64,000 nucleotides of DNA from Gilliamella sp. wkB178 (GTDB lineage: Bacteria; Pseudomonadota; Gammaproteobacteria; Enterobacterales; Orbaceae): NCBI RefSeq assembly GCF_001690705.1, contig NZ_LZGK01000011.1, forward strand, positions 524,435-588,434. The letters run 5' to 3'. Positions within the stretch are counted from its first letter, which is position 1; the number at the start of each line of letters is the position of its first letter. Both the position numbers and the translations under genes were made by a program. Below, piece after piece: positions 9,087 to 20,559 of the stretch. Below the pieces are notes generated by a model. It was given only the letters and a program-made list of their open reading frames with translations, was not told where the DNA came from and did not search any database.

Positions 9087-9915
9087 GTTTTACTCCTTGA
9101 TCACCCCACAGTAATAATAGATAACGTAATCGTTTTAAATCTGCTGTTGGAGTTGCTGAAATAATGGGGGTTGAATCGCTAATATCAAGTTTAACCGAAC
9201 TAACCACTGCCACAGGGTACCCCTCAGGAAAGCGACCATCAAGACCTGAAGTGACTAAAATATCACCTACTTTAATGTCGACATTATTTGGTAAAAAATC
9301 GAGAGTTAGATCATTATTACAACCATTACCAACAGCCACCATAGAAATATCATTTCTTAAAACTTGCACCGGTATGGCATGCTGATAATCACACACTAAA
9401 ATGGCACGACTTGTCGTTTCTGCGGTTTCGTAAATCTGCCCAACAATGCCTTTTTCATCTACTACTGGTTGCCCAATATAGACACCATCACCTTTACCTT
9501 TATTCAACACAATTTGATACACATAAGGATCGGTATCAGCTAATAAAACTTGTGCCGCCATTTTATGCTCATCATGCCGTAAAGGCGAACCAAGTAATTC
9601 TCTTAAACGATTATTTTCATGCCTTAAATGTTCCAATAATAAAAGATCTGCTTTTTTTTGTAGTAACAGCTGATTTAATTTTTCATTTTCAGCAACTAAT
9701 GTTTCTCGAGTTTTAGACATTTCATAAAGTTGATTAAACGAGGATTCAGGCGCATTAGATATATGATAAATAGGCGAAATGATTGTATCTAAATAATAAC
9801 GAATTTCTTTGAAAGGTCGATAATTTACATCTAAAACAATCAGAATTAGGGCTAATAGCAATGAAATAAATAATTGCACACTTAAAGGCGAACGTTTTGA
9901 AAAGAGTAATTTCAT
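9073..9915 (-). CDS. mreC: Rod-shape-determining protein MreC
   Basis: This is a bitopic periplasmic scaffold protein of the elongasome that activates PBP2/RodA. A single transmembrane helix (residues 13-30) is followed by a coiled coil (about 60-110, ending in HLRHENNRLRELLG) and the two six-stranded beta-barrel domains, with the motifs GIVGQIYE and DILVTSGLDGRFPEGYPV. It is shorter (280) than E. coli MreC (367) because it lacks the long proline-rich C-terminal tail. It lies between mreB and mreD. Confidence 0.95.
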   Translation of the reverse strand: MKLLFSKRSPLSVQLFISLLLALILIVLDVNYRPFKEIRYYLDTIISPIYHISNAPESSFNQLYEMSKTRETLVAENEKLNQLLLQKKADLLLLEHLRHENNRLRELLGSPLRHDEHKMAAQVLLADTDPYVYQIVLNKGKGDGVYIGQPVVDEKGIVGQIYETAETTSRAILVCDYQHAIPVQVLRNDISMVAVGNGCNNDLTLDFLPNNVDIKVGDILVTSGLDGRFPEGYPVAVVSSVKLDISDSTPIISATPTADLKRLRYLLLLWGDQGVKHEGS

Positions 9916-10063
9916 TGTTCAATATTTACCTGTTTTATACTCAAGCTCTAATTAAATTAGAATATGAACCCGTCGACAACGTCGACGGTAAAGATAGTAA
10001 GGTTTTAAACATGTTAACCATATAATTAATTATAACAAAATTAACAACATGGCAAGTCAACGT

Positions 10064-11479
<1,416 letters not shown>

Positions 11480-11944
11480 ATGGATATACGCAAAATTAAA
11501 AAATTAATTGAGTTAGTTGAAGAATCAGGTATTTCTGAACTTGAAATTTCTGAAGGAGAAGAATCGGTTCGAATTAGTCGTACTGTTCCAACAACAAACT
11601 ATTCTGCGCCAATACAAAATATTCAAATTCCTCAAGCTGCGCCAGTTGTGGTTGCCCCTAACGCTTCAACTGAAGTTGTTAGTGAGTCAGCAGAGCCTAC
11701 TACAACAACAGATAATATCATAAAATCACCAATGGTTGGAACTTTCTATCGTACACCAAGTCCAGAATCAAAAGCTTTTGTTGAAGTTGGGCAAACGGTA
11801 AATGTTGGTGATGTCCTTTGCATTGTTGAGGCAATGAAAATGATGAACCAAATCGAATCAGAAAAAGCTGGTACTATCAAAGCTATTTTAGTTGAAAATG
11901 GTCAACCAGTTGAATTTGATCAGCCACTATTCATTATTGAATAA
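11480..11944 (+). CDS. accB: Biotin carboxyl carrier protein of acetyl-CoA carboxylase
   Basis: BCCP carries the carboxybiotin between the biotin carboxylase and carboxyltransferase halves of acetyl-CoA carboxylase, the first step of fatty-acid synthesis. The N-terminal [23 protein letters not shown] helix is typical. An Ala/Pro/Thr-rich flexible linker covers about 45-78, and the biotinyl domain contains the modified lysine in [11 protein letters not shown] near residue 120. The 154-residue length matches E. coli (156). accC follows 37 bases downstream, as in enterics, and the two are surely cotranscribed. Confidence 0.97.
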   Translation: MDIRKIKKLIELVEESGISELEISEGEESVRISRTVPTTNYSAPIQNIQIPQAAPVVVAPNASTEVVSESAEPTTTTDNIIKSPMVGTFYRTPSPESKAFVEVGQTVNVGDVLCIVEAMKMMNQIESEKAGTIKAILVENGQPVEFDQPLFIIE

Positions 11945-11981
11945 TACGAATTTATATACTTATACGATTAAGAGATTGAAT

Positions 11982-13328
11982 ATGCTTGATAAAATTCTTA
12001 TTGCGAACCGTGGAGAAATAGCTCTACGCATCTTACGAGCATGTAAAGAACTGGGTATTAAAACTGTCGCGGTTCACTCAACGGCAGATAAAGATTTAAA
12101 ACATGTGTTACTTGCTGACGAAACTGTCTGCATCGGTCCGGCAGCTTCAGCAAAAAGTTATCTTAATATTCCCGCATTAATTTCAGCAGCTGAAGTAACT
12201 GGCGCTGCCGCTATTCATCCTGGTTATGGCTTTTTATCTGAAAATGCTGATTTTGCAGAACAAGTTGAACGTTCTGGTTTTATTTTTATTGGACCAAAAC
12301 CTGATACTATTCGCTTAATGGGTGATAAAGTCTCAGCTATTCATGCCATGAAAAAAGCTGGAGTACCTTGTGTGCCTGGTTCTGATGGTCCACTAAGTAA
12401 TGATATGGAAACCAATAAACAAATTGCCAAACAAATTGGTTATCCAGTTATTATCAAAGCTTCTGGTGGTGGTGGTGGTCGAGGAATGCGTATTGTTCGC
12501 GAAGAGAAAGAGCTTGAACAATCAATTAAAATGACCAAACTAGAAGCTAAAACTGCTTTTAATAATGACATGGTGTATATGGAGAAATTCCTAGAAAACC
12601 CACGTCATATAGAAATACAAGTTCTTTCTGATGGGCAAGGTCATGCCGTTTATTTAGGAGAACGTGATTGTTCAATGCAAAGACGCCACCAAAAAGTTGT
12701 TGAAGAAGCACCTGCAGTAGGTATAACAGCTAAAATGCGGCAGTTTATTGGAGAGCGCTGCGTAAATGCATGCATCGAGATCGGCTATCGTGGAGCAGGT
12801 ACTTTTGAGTTTTTATTTGAGAACGGTGAATTTTATTTCATTGAAATGAATACTCGCATTCAAGTAGAACACCCAGTTACAGAAATGATAACCGGTGTAG
12901 ATCTCATTAGAGAACAAATTTTAATTGCCACTGGTAAACCGCTATCAATAAAACAAAGCGATATTAATATCAAAGGTCATGCCATTGAATGCCGAATAAA
13001 CGCTGAAGATCCAAAAACATTTATGCCTTCACCAGGCAAAATTACCCGTTTCCATGCACCTGGAGGTTTCGGAATTCGTTGGGAATCCCATATTTATGCT
13101 GGTTATACTGTACCACCTTATTATGATTCAATGATTGGTAAATTAATTGCCTATGGTGAAACGCGAGCAGTTGCAATTGCACGCATGAAAAATGCGCTAG
13201 CTGAACTTGTTATTGATGGCATTAAAACTAATATTGAACTGCATATTGAAATAATGAATGATAAAAATTTCCAAAAAGGTGGCACTAATATTCACTATTT
13301 AGAAAAGAAACTAGGCATTTATGAATAA
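11982..13328 (+). CDS. accC: Biotin carboxylase subunit of acetyl-CoA carboxylase
   Basis: This ATP-grasp enzyme carboxylates the biotin of AccB with bicarbonate and ATP. The chosen start ([20 protein letters not shown]) gives 448 residues, one fewer than E. coli. A longer in-frame reading beginning inside accB has no homology and is rejected. The glycine-rich ATP loop is in [12 protein letters not shown] near residue 165, HIEIQVL and [17 protein letters not shown] follow, and the catalytic [14 protein letters not shown] is near 288. It forms an operon with accB. After it comes eda rather than the panF or prmA region of enterics. Confidence 0.97.
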   Translation: MLDKILIANRGEIALRILRACKELGIKTVAVHSTADKDLKHVLLADETVCIGPAASAKSYLNIPALISAAEVTGAAAIHPGYGFLSENADFAEQVERSGFIFIGPKPDTIRLMGDKVSAIHAMKKAGVPCVPGSDGPLSNDMETNKQIAKQIGYPVIIKASGGGGGRGMRIVREEKELEQSIKMTKLEAKTAFNNDMVYMEKFLENPRHIEIQVLSDGQGHAVYLGERDCSMQRRHQKVVEEAPAVGITAKMRQFIGERCVNACIEIGYRGAGTFEFLFENGEFYFIEMNTRIQVEHPVTEMITGVDLIREQILIATGKPLSIKQSDINIKGHAIECRINAEDPKTFMPSPGKITRFHAPGGFGIRWESHIYAGYTVPPYYDSMIGKLIAYGETRAVAIARMKNALAELVIDGIKTNIELHIEIMNDKNFQKGGTNIHYLEKKLGIYE

Positions 13329-13396
13329 TAAAATAATCTCATTTACTAGAGATTAATAAGATATTTAATTAACAATATGAAATGGATAAAGAACAA

Positions 13397-14035
13397 ATGA
13401 AAAACTGGAAAAAAAGTGCTGAAGAAATTTTAACTATGGGCCCAGTGGTTCCTGTTATTGTGATTGAACGTTTAGAAGATGCTGTTCCATTAGCTAAAGC
13501 TCTTATTGCTGGTGGTGTTAAAGTATTAGAGGTTACTCTAAGAACTGCCTGTGCGCTAGATGCCATCAAGAAAATCATTAAAGAAGTTCCTGAAGCCGTT
13601 GTAGGAGCAGGTACTGTAACTACTGTTGAGCAATTAAAACAAGTTACAGATGCTGGTGTAGAATTTATAATTACCCCTGGTATTACTGATGGTATTTTGA
13701 AAGCTGCCGTTGAAGGTTCGGTACCTGTAATCCCTGGTATTGCTACTATTTCTGAACTATTAACTGCCCAAGAATATGGTTTAACTGCATTAAAATTCTT
13801 TCCTGCAGAAATAAATGGTGGCGTAGCTGCATTAAAAGCCTTTGCTGGTCCTTGTAGTTATATGAAGTTTTGCCCAACTGGTGGTGTAAACTCTAAAAAT
13901 TACCGCGATTATTTAGCATTAAATAATGTACTTTGTGTTGGTGGTACTTGGTTCATTCCAACCGATGCCATTGCTAAAGGTGACTTTGCTAAAATAACGC
14001 AAATGGCTAAAGAAGCCGTTGCTGGTGCACAATAA
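13397..14035 (+). CDS. eda: KHG/KDPG aldolase (Eda)
   Basis: Eda cleaves 2-keto-3-deoxy-6-phosphogluconate to pyruvate and glyceraldehyde-3-phosphate (Entner-Doudoroff and uronate catabolism). The start chosen here is the ATG giving [12 protein letters not shown], which matches the E. coli N-terminus. An ATG five codons upstream (13382) is also in frame, and neither has a strong ribosome-binding site. The catalytic Glu is in VLEVTLRT and the Schiff-base Lys in [25 protein letters not shown] forms the phosphate site. No edd gene is adjacent, so the partner pathway, glucuronate or gluconate, is encoded elsewhere. Confidence 0.93.
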   Translation: MKNWKKSAEEILTMGPVVPVIVIERLEDAVPLAKALIAGGVKVLEVTLRTACALDAIKKIIKEVPEAVVGAGTVTTVEQLKQVTDAGVEFIITPGITDGILKAAVEGSVPVIPGIATISELLTAQEYGLTALKFFPAEINGGVAALKAFAGPCSYMKFCPTGGVNSKNYRDYLALNNVLCVGGTWFIPTDAIAKGDFAKITQMAKEAVAGAQ

Positions 14036-14068
14036 AAATTGATACCGCCGAGAAATCGGCGGTATCAT
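14033..14068 (-). terminator. Intrinsic terminator of the yadGH operon
   Basis: A perfect 11-bp stem (GATACCGCCGA with TCGGCGGTATC, GAAA-type loop, 14041-14066) is followed on the minus strand by AATTTTTATTG. The U-run is on the minus side, so it best serves yadH-yadG; it may also slow transcription from eda. Confidence 0.75.
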
Positions 14069-14092
14069 CACAATCAATACTACTCATTCGCG

Positions 14093-14863
14093 TCAGTTAC
14101 GTAATCCCTTACCTTTCTCAATTAACCGCCAAGCTAATAAATAAAGAACTGAAACGAATAAAATTAACATCGAAAATGTTACCCATAATGACACATCACT
14201 AATACCTAAAAAACCATAACGAAAACCATTAATCATATACACAATTGGATTGAGTTTAGATACCCACTGCCAAATAGCTGGTAGCATAGTTATTGAATAA
14301 AATACTCCACCTAGATAAGTTAACGGTGTCAAAACAAAAGTTGGTATAATACTAATATCATCAAAACTTTTAGCAAAAACCGCATTAAGTAAGCCTGCTA
14401 ATGAAAATAAAACGGAAGTTAACAATAAAGTACAAATAACAAAAAACCACGAGTGAACTTGATAACTAACAAAAAGCAATGACACTATAGTGACTAAAAC
14501 CCCTGTTAAAATACCCCTCATAACACCACCGCCAACATAACCCCAAATAATAATATGTGTTGGCACTGGTGCAACCAATAACTCTTCAATATTATGCTGA
14601 AATTTCGCACTAAAAAAAGATGAACAAACATTAGTATAAGAGTTAGTTATCACCGACATCATAATTAGCCCCGGCACAATGAATGCCATATAACTAAAGC
14701 CCCCCATATTTCCTACTCGCGAACCAATTAAATTCCCAAAAATAATAAAATACAGTGACATGGTGATAACAGGAGGAATCAAAGTTTGAATCCATATCCT
14801 TAAAAATCGCGTAACTTCCTTACGCCAAATACTTTTTAAGGCTATCCAGTATAAACTATTCAT
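14093..14863 (-). CDS. yadH: ABC-2 type transporter permease YadH
   Basis: This is the membrane half of an ABC-2 exporter. The 256 residues match the length of E. coli YadH. About six hydrophobic helices are seen, and the N-terminal WIALKSIWRKEVTRFLRIW is an amphipathic elbow helix. GSRVGNMGGFSYMAFIVPGLIMM and the ABC-2 signature region with LNPIVYMINGFRYGFLG are characteristic. It overlaps the ATPase gene by four bases (ATGA), so the two are translationally coupled. The substrate is not known for the family. Confidence 0.92.
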   Translation of the reverse strand: MNSLYWIALKSIWRKEVTRFLRIWIQTLIPPVITMSLYFIIFGNLIGSRVGNMGGFSYMAFIVPGLIMMSVITNSYTNVCSSFFSAKFQHNIEELLVAPVPTHIIIWGYVGGGVMRGILTGVLVTIVSLLFVSYQVHSWFFVICTLLLTSVLFSLAGLLNAVFAKSFDDISIIPTFVLTPLTYLGGVFYSITMLPAIWQWVSKLNPIVYMINGFRYGFLGISDVSLWVTFSMLILFVSVLYLLAWRLIEKGKGLRN

Positions 14864-15801
14864 GAAATTCCCCCTTTCCCTTGACTGTCATCATGCAAAA
14901 GGCTTACGAATAACTCTTCTAATCGATTAGCTTTATTGCGCATACTAATTACTTTAATTTGTTGTTGATTAAGTTGCTCAAATAAATAATTTAACCCCAA
15001 TTTTTTATCGATTCTCACTTCTAACTCACCAGGTTCAATTTCTGAAAAACAATAATCATTTAATACAACTGGGTTAGCTGTGGGTAAATAGTCAATAATA
15101 ATTGTTTCTGATTGACTATTAGCTAACAGATCACGCATGGACGAATTTGCAATTAATTCACCATGTTGAATAATACCAATATGGCGGCAAAGCATTTCTG
15201 CCTCTTCTAAATAATGTGTTGTAAGAATTATAGTTATACCTTGTTGGTTAATTTTACGCAGGAAATCCCACATCGACCGTCGCAACTCAATATCGACACC
15301 TGCAGTAGGTTCATCGAGAATTAATAATTTAGGTTCGTGAACCAAGGCTCTAGCTATCATTAAACGCCTTTTCATGCCCCCTGATAACATACCAGCTCGA
15401 CTATGGCGTTTATCCCATAGATCTAAAATTTTTAAATATTTCTCCGCTCGTTCTAAGGCTAACTTACGCGGCAAACCATAATAACCACCTTGATTAGCGA
15501 CTATTTGTATCACTTCCTCAAACTGATTAAAATTAAATTCTTGTGGCACAAGGCCCAATTGTCTTTTGGCATTAACCACTTCAGTATCTAAATCATAACC
15601 AAAAATTTTCACTTGACCTGAAGTTTTAGTAACTAAGGAACTAATAATACCAATTGTAGTAGATTTACCTGCACCATTTGGTCCTAACAAAGCATAAAAA
15701 TCACCAGACTGGACTGTCAAATTGATACCTTTTAATGCTTGTACACCATTTTTATAAATTTTTTTGAGCGCGATTAATTCTAACGCCGGAGTGGCTAACA
15801 T
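14860..15801 (-). CDS. yadG: ABC transporter ATP-binding protein YadG
   Basis: This is the ATPase partner of the YadH permease. Walker A is GPNGAGKST near residue 40, the Q-loop is in LVPQEFNF, the signature is LSGGMKRRL near 140 and Walker B is LLILDEPTAGVD. The H-loop is in TTHYLEEAEML. The C-terminal 80 residues are the usual accessory domain of ABC-2 drug-type ATPases. It is first in the two-gene operon. Length (313) and pairing agree with E. coli YadG (308). Confidence 0.92.
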   Translation of the reverse strand: MLATPALELIALKKIYKNGVQALKGINLTVQSGDFYALLGPNGAGKSTTIGIISSLVTKTSGQVKIFGYDLDTEVVNAKRQLGLVPQEFNFNQFEEVIQIVANQGGYYGLPRKLALERAEKYLKILDLWDKRHSRAGMLSGGMKRRLMIARALVHEPKLLILDEPTAGVDIELRRSMWDFLRKINQQGITIILTTHYLEEAEMLCRHIGIIQHGELIANSSMRDLLANSQSETIIIDYLPTANPVVLNDYCFSEIEPGELEVRIDKKLGLNYLFEQLNQQQIKVISMRNKANRLEELFVSLLHDDSQGKGGIS

Positions 15802-16022
15802 AAATTTATCCTAAGTGAATAATTTGCTAATAATTAGGGATTTTATTTTTTTAATAAATTTATCAATATAGTCAATCTAATCTGTTGTTGTAAAGGTATT
15901 TTTAGTATTATTCGTAATAACTAAAATAAAATTATGCTGAGCATAATGGCATAACCTAATTGCAATAACCTAATATTGGTAATAAATTTATAGGTAAATA
16001 AGATCATTAAGGAATAAATAGT

Positions 16023-16592
16023 ATGCTTAAAATTGGCTTAGTTTCTGTATCAGATAGAGCATCAAATGGCACTTATCAAGACCAAGGTATCCCAGCACTG
16101 ATAACTTGGTTACAAACAGCATTAATAACCCCTTTTGTAACTGAAAATCGAGTCATTCCCGATGATCAAACTATCATTGAAACAACCTTATGTGATCTAG
16201 TTGATAATTTACATTGTGATCTCATTATAACTACCGGTGGAACGGGTCCGGCATTACGCGATGTTACTCCTGATGCCACATTGGCTATTGCAGATCGTGT
16301 TATGCCTGGATTTGGTGAACAAATGCGGCAAATTAGTTTACATTTTGTGCCTACAGCTATTTTATCAAGACAAGTTGCAGTTATTCGCAATAAATGTCTA
16401 ATTTTAAACCTCCCAGGGCAACCTAGGTCGATCCAAGAAACACTTGAAGGCGTTAAAGATGAACAAGGGAATGTCATTGTTAGTGGAATTTTTGCCAGTG
16501 TTCCTTATTGCATCCAATTACTAGATGGACCTTATATAGAAACGCACGAACACATTGTTAAAGCTTTTCGCCCAAAAAATGCGCGTAAATAG
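16023..16592 (+). CDS. mog: Molybdopterin adenylyltransferase Mog
   Basis: Mog adenylylates molybdopterin before molybdate insertion by MoeA in molybdenum-cofactor biosynthesis. The 189 residues match the family (E. coli 195). The N-terminus KIGLVSVSDRAS and the glycine-rich substrate loop TTGGTGPALRDVTPDAT near residue 70 are diagnostic, and LPGQPRSIQETL is the second conserved motif. It stands alone. Its presence implies at least one molybdoenzyme elsewhere in the genome. Confidence 0.95.
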   Translation: MLKIGLVSVSDRASNGTYQDQGIPALITWLQTALITPFVTENRVIPDDQTIIETTLCDLVDNLHCDLIITTGGTGPALRDVTPDATLAIADRVMPGFGEQMRQISLHFVPTAILSRQVAVIRNKCLILNLPGQPRSIQETLEGVKDEQGNVIVSGIFASVPYCIQLLDGPYIETHEHIVKAFRPKNARK

Positions 16593-16615
16593 AATTTATA
16601 ATTTTATGCAGATTT

Positions 16616-16654
16616 AATGCATAATTATGTAATATTATTGTATAATTACCCAAT
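16616..16654 (+). promoter_or_regulatory. Tandem ARG boxes upstream of argR
   Basis: Two 18-bp imperfect palindromes, AATGCATAATTATGTAAT (16616-16633) and ATTGTATAATTACCCAAT (16637-16654), are separated by exactly 3 bp. Size, spacing and the central ATAATTA match the E. coli ARG-box pair (consensus around TGAATAATTATTCA). They lie 62 bases before the argR start, so ArgR-arginine autorepression is likely. Confidence 0.7.
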
Positions 16655-16716
16655 AATATATACAAATTTATACTGCTTTATTGAAAATAATAATTAACCA
16701 CCTTCCAAGGAATATT

Positions 16717-17175
16717 ATGAAACAAGATGAACTCACTAAAACTTTCAAAGAAATGCTTTTACAAGAAAAGTTCAGTTCACAAATTGAAATAGTTCAAGCT
16801 TTACAAGAACAGGGATTTGATAATATTAATCAATCTAAAGTATCAAGAATGTTAACTAAATTTGGCGCAGTGCGTACCCGGAATGCTAAATCAGAAATGG
16901 TATATTGCTTACCAACTGAAATGAGTGTACCTACAACTAGTAGTCCATTAAAAAATTTAGTGATAGATATTGATTATAATAGTTCCATGGTTGTTATACG
17001 CACCAGCCCTGGTGCAGCGCAATTAATTGCTCGATTACTCGATTCAATTGGTAAATCTGAAGGTATTTTAGGATCAATTGCTGGCGACGATACCATCTTT
17101 AGTACACCAACCAAAGCATGTACTGTCAAAAAATTATATCAAACTATCATTGAATTATTTGAACGTGAATTATAA
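16717..17175 (+). CDS. argR: Arginine repressor ArgR
   Basis: ArgR is the arginine-dependent hexameric repressor of arginine biosynthesis and a cofactor in Xer recombination. The ATG at 16717 with AAGGAATATT before it gives 152 residues (E. coli 156); an upstream TTG reading is rejected. The N-terminal winged helix includes [23 protein letters not shown], with the SR DNA-contact motif. The C-terminal oligomerisation and arginine-binding domain contains [10 protein letters not shown] with the paired aspartates. Two ARG boxes precede the gene. Confidence 0.97.
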   Translation: MKQDELTKTFKEMLLQEKFSSQIEIVQALQEQGFDNINQSKVSRMLTKFGAVRTRNAKSEMVYCLPTEMSVPTTSSPLKNLVIDIDYNSSMVVIRTSPGAAQLIARLLDSIGKSEGILGSIAGDDTIFSTPTKACTVKKLYQTIIELFEREL

Positions 17176-17227
17176 ATATTTGTAATAAAACATCCTAATA
17201 ATAAATAATTTTTTGATATGTAATCTA

Positions 17228-17255
17228 TTGACATAATTAACAAAACCGTTAATCT
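17228..17255 (+). promoter_or_regulatory. Predicted sigma-70 promoter of the lysC leader
   Basis: A perfect -35 TTGACA (17228-17233), a 16-base spacer and TAATCT (17250-17255) place the start near 17262, about 20 bases before the lysine riboswitch. Confidence 0.6.
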
Positions 17256-17282
17256 TATGATTACTCAAATAATTGAGATTTA

Positions 17283-17458
17283 AAAAAAGAAGAGGCGCAT
17301 TACTCAGGTAAATCATTTTAGGTGCTGGAACCGCTAACAAATGATTAAGGGGATGTAATGCCGAGGTTTGATTGTTAATTCAGCAACCAATCAAATCGAC
17401 TGCAAGGGCTGAATCCCTTGGGTTGTCACCCTAACAGGTGGAGCGCTTCATGGTTTGT
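17283..17458 (+). promoter_or_regulatory. Lysine riboswitch (L box) controlling lysC
   Basis: The leader matches the conserved L-box core: AGAAGAGGCGC at 17288, AAGGGGATGTAATGCCGAGG (17348-17366; K-turn and P2 region), the 8-bp hairpin AAGGGCTGAATCCCTT near 17404, GGGTTGTCACC and the closing GGTGGAGCGCTTC. Lysine binding is expected to lower lysC expression. No classical hairpin followed by a U-run is obvious between the aptamer and the ATG at 17535, so translational or Rho-dependent control is more likely than an intrinsic terminator. Confidence 0.93.
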
Positions 17459-17534
17459 ACTTTTTCATCTGCAAATTGAACATTCCTCTCGCTCTATCTC
17501 TTTTAAAAATAAAAATTTTTAATATGAGGAATCC

Positions 17535-18899
17535 ATGGAAACATCATTTGTAATTGCCAAATTTGGTGGGACTAGTGTTGCAGATTATCCTGCAATGGTA
17601 AATAGTGCTAACATTGTTATAGCAAACCCTAAGGTTAAAGTTGTAGTGTTATCAGCTTCCGCTGGTATAACTAATTTATTAGTTGCGCTAGCAGAAGGAC
17701 GAGCCCCCGATGTTCGCGCACAACATCTTGCTAAAATTCAAACCATTCAATACAACATCTTAGAACAACTACCTGAAAACCCACAATTACGCGCTGAAAT
17801 TGATCAGATCATTAGCAATATTGCTTCACTTTCCGAGGCAGCTAGCCTTGCTACTTCACCAGCTTTAACTGATGAACTTGTCAGTCATGGTGAAATAATG
17901 TCTTCTAAGCTTTTTGTCGAAATTTTGAAAGAACAACAAAAACATGCTATTTGGTTTGATGTTCGTAAAGTGATGCGTACTGATAATAAATTTGGCAAAG
18001 CCGTGCCTAAAATAGAAGAAATTAAACAACTTTGCTGTGCACACCTAAAATCATTAATCAATAATAACATTATTGTTACGCAAGGATTTATTGGTAGTGA
18101 AAGCTCTGGTAAAACCACCACATTAGGTCGAGGTGGAAGTGATTATACTGCGGCGTTACTTGGCGAAGCATTAAATGCAACGCAAATTGATATTTGGACC
18201 GATGTAGCAGGTATCTATACTACCGATCCTCGCATAACACCAGCAGCTAAACGCATTGATGAAATTTCATTTGCTGAAGCGGCTGAAATGGCGACTTTTG
18301 GAGCCAAAGTCTTACACCCCGCCACACTAGTTCCTGCTGTGCGCAGTAATATTCCTGTTTTTGTTGGTTCCAGTAAAGCCCCTCAAGCTGGGGGCACAAT
18401 TGTTTACAATACCAATAGTATTACCTCAGAATTGCCTTCATTTAGAGCATTGGCACTCCGGCGCAAACAAACATTACTGACACTAACCAGTTTAAACATG
18501 CTCTATGCCCAAGGTTTTTTAGCTAATGTATTTACTATTTTAGCTAAACATAATATTTCCGTAGATTTAGTTACCACTTCTGAGGTAAGCGTTGCCTTAA
18601 CTATCGATACCACCGGTACTAATACCAATGGCAATAGCTTATTAACCAAAGCGCTGTTTGATGAACTTTCTACTCTTTGCCATGTTGAAGTACAAGAAGA
18701 TCTGGCATTAATTGCGATTATTGGCAATAACCTTACAACCACTAAAGGTGTAGCCAAAGAAGTCTTTGGTGCCTTAGATGATTTTAGCATTCGCCTTTGT
18801 TGTTATGGAGCAAGTACCCATAACGCTTGCTTTTTAGTAAAAAATAATGAAGCAGATACTATTATAAAATTATTACATCACAATATTTTTGAAAAATAG
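17535..18899 (+). CDS. lysC: Lysine-sensitive aspartokinase III
   Basis: LysC phosphorylates aspartate, the first step to lysine, threonine, methionine and diaminopimelate. The 454 residues match E. coli AKIII (449). The kinase motif AKFGGTSVAD at residue 8, the aspartate-site GRGGSDYTAALLGEAL near 198 and DVAGIYTTDPR are clear. Two ACT domains follow from about residue 310 (NMLYAQGFLANVF), responsible for lysine feedback. A single-function protein controlled by a lysine riboswitch is the enteric lysC arrangement. GAGGA lies seven bases before the ATG. Confidence 0.97.
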   Translation: METSFVIAKFGGTSVADYPAMVNSANIVIANPKVKVVVLSASAGITNLLVALAEGRAPDVRAQHLAKIQTIQYNILEQLPENPQLRAEIDQIISNIASLSEAASLATSPALTDELVSHGEIMSSKLFVEILKEQQKHAIWFDVRKVMRTDNKFGKAVPKIEEIKQLCCAHLKSLINNNIIVTQGFIGSESSGKTTTLGRGGSDYTAALLGEALNATQIDIWTDVAGIYTTDPRITPAAKRIDEISFAEAAEMATFGAKVLHPATLVPAVRSNIPVFVGSSKAPQAGGTIVYNTNSITSELPSFRALALRRKQTLLTLTSLNMLYAQGFLANVFTILAKHNISVDLVTTSEVSVALTIDTTGTNTNGNSLLTKALFDELSTLCHVEVQEDLALIAIIGNNLTTTKGVAKEVFGALDDFSIRLCCYGASTHNACFLVKNNEADTIIKLLHHNIFEK

Positions 18900-18923
18900 G
18901 CTCAATACTTAATTGCTACAATA

Positions 18924-18955
18924 ATTCCGTCGGTAGTCGCCGACGGAATCTATAA
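18924..18955 (+). terminator. Hairpin terminator after lysC
   Basis: A perfect 10-bp stem ATTCCGTCGG/CCGACGGAAT with a 6-base loop lies 25 bases past the lysC stop. The following U content is low (CTATAAAATCGGTTTT), so termination efficiency is uncertain. Confidence 0.55.
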
Positions 18956-19103
18956 AATCGGTTTTAACACAGTCTATTACTAATCCATCGTTCTATATTA
19001 TTATTGTCTGTAATTGCAAGTTGATTGAGTAAATACCCTTTTTTTGTTATATTGCCACCAATTTCATTTCTGTAAATATGTCAATTTATCATTAGGATAT
19101 TTT

Positions 19104-20495
19104 ATGCTTAAGATCTATAACACCCTCACTCGTGAAAAAGAACTATTTCAATCTATTACCCCCAATAAAGTTGGGATGTATGTGTGTGGAGTGACTATTT
19201 ACGATCTTTGTCATATTGGCCATGCCCGTACTTTCGTCGCCTTTGACGTTATCACTCGCTATCTACGTTTTTTAGGTTATGAATTAACTTATGTCCGCAA
19301 TATCACCGATGTTGATGACAAAATTATTAAACGTGCGCTTGAAAATGGTGAAACTTGTGATCAACTAACTGACCGCATGTTACAAGAAATGTATGCCGAT
19401 TTTGACGCACTTAATATTAAACGACCTGATGCTGAACCGCGAGCTACTCGCCATATGCCACAAATTATTCAGTTAGTCGAAGAACTACTCAAAAAAGATC
19501 ATGCGTATATTGCCGATAATGGTGATGTTATGTTTGCGGTAGATAGTGATCCCAATTATGGAATTTTATCGCGTCAAAATTTAGAACAGCTTCAAGCCGG
19601 TGCACGTGTAGATGTGGTTGACGTTAAACGTAACCCAATGGACTTTGTACTTTGGAAAATGTCCAAACCTAATGAACCTAGCTGGGATTCCCCTTGGGGT
19701 AAAGGTCGTCCCGGTTGGCACATTGAATGTTCGGCTATGAATAGCTACCAATTAGGTCATCATTTTGATATTCACGGCGGTGGTTCTGATTTGATGTTTC
19801 CTCATCATGAAAATGAAATCGCCCAATCAACCTGTGCGCATGACGGGCAATATGTCAACTATTGGATGCATTCTGGCATGGTAATGATTGACCAAGAAAA
19901 GATGTCTAAATCATTAAATAATTTTTTCACTATTCGTGATGTGTTAACACACTATGATGCCGAAACAGTCCGTTATTTTTTACTGTCTGGCCATTATCGT
20001 AGTCAATTAAATTACACTGAAGAGAATTTAAAACAAGCCCGAATAGCACTTGAACGTTTATATACTGCGTTACGTGATACCGATGCTAACCATCCGCACA
20101 CCACGCCAGATAGTGATTATTATCGGCAATTCTGTAATGCCATGAATGATGACTTTAATACTCCGGAAGCATATTCAACCTTATTTGATTTAGCTAGAGA
20201 GATTAATAAAGCTAAAGCCGATAATGATATGTCATTAGCCAATGAATTAGCTGCAGAATTACGTTATTTAGCTTCAGTTCTTGGGCTGCTAGAGCAAGAC
20301 CCTGTTAAATTTTTGCAAGGTGAAAACCAAGATGATGTTGATGCCAACTTAGTTGAAGCCTTGATTAAACAACGCAATGAAGCACGTGCTAATAAAAACT
20401 GGGGTCTCGCCGATGATGCCAGAGACAAATTAAATGCCATGAATATTCTTGTTGAAGATGGTGCCAATGGTACTACTTGGCGCAAAAAAAATTAA
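19104..20495 (+). CDS. cysS: Cysteinyl-tRNA synthetase
   Basis: This class I aminoacyl-tRNA synthetase charges tRNA-Cys. The ATG at 19104 after ATTAGGAT gives 463 residues (E. coli 461); an upstream in-frame extension is not conserved. The zinc ligands begin with [10 protein letters not shown], the HIGH signature is HIGHARTF near residue 37, and further ligands lie in ECSAMN and HHENEIAQS. The KMSKS signature is EKMSKSLNN near 268. The DALR-type helical domain and an all-basic tail follow. It stands as a single gene. Confidence 0.98.
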   Translation: MLKIYNTLTREKELFQSITPNKVGMYVCGVTIYDLCHIGHARTFVAFDVITRYLRFLGYELTYVRNITDVDDKIIKRALENGETCDQLTDRMLQEMYADFDALNIKRPDAEPRATRHMPQIIQLVEELLKKDHAYIADNGDVMFAVDSDPNYGILSRQNLEQLQAGARVDVVDVKRNPMDFVLWKMSKPNEPSWDSPWGKGRPGWHIECSAMNSYQLGHHFDIHGGGSDLMFPHHENEIAQSTCAHDGQYVNYWMHSGMVMIDQEKMSKSLNNFFTIRDVLTHYDAETVRYFLLSGHYRSQLNYTEENLKQARIALERLYTALRDTDANHPHTTPDSDYYRQFCNAMNDDFNTPEAYSTLFDLAREINKAKADNDMSLANELAAELRYLASVLGLLEQDPVKFLQGENQDDVDANLVEALIKQRNEARANKNWGLADDARDKLNAMNILVEDGANGTTWRKKN

Positions 20496-20523
20496 TAAAT
20501 TTCTATTAATAGACAATTATTAA

Positions 20524-20552
20524 AACACCCACATTTTTGTGGGTGTTGTTAT
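20524..20552. terminator. Bidirectional terminator between cysS and trmJ
   Basis: The hairpin ACACCCACA/TGTGGGTGT has A-runs on the left and a T-rich right flank (GTTATT). It lies between two converging genes. Confidence 0.65.
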
Positions 20553-20559
20553 TGAACAA

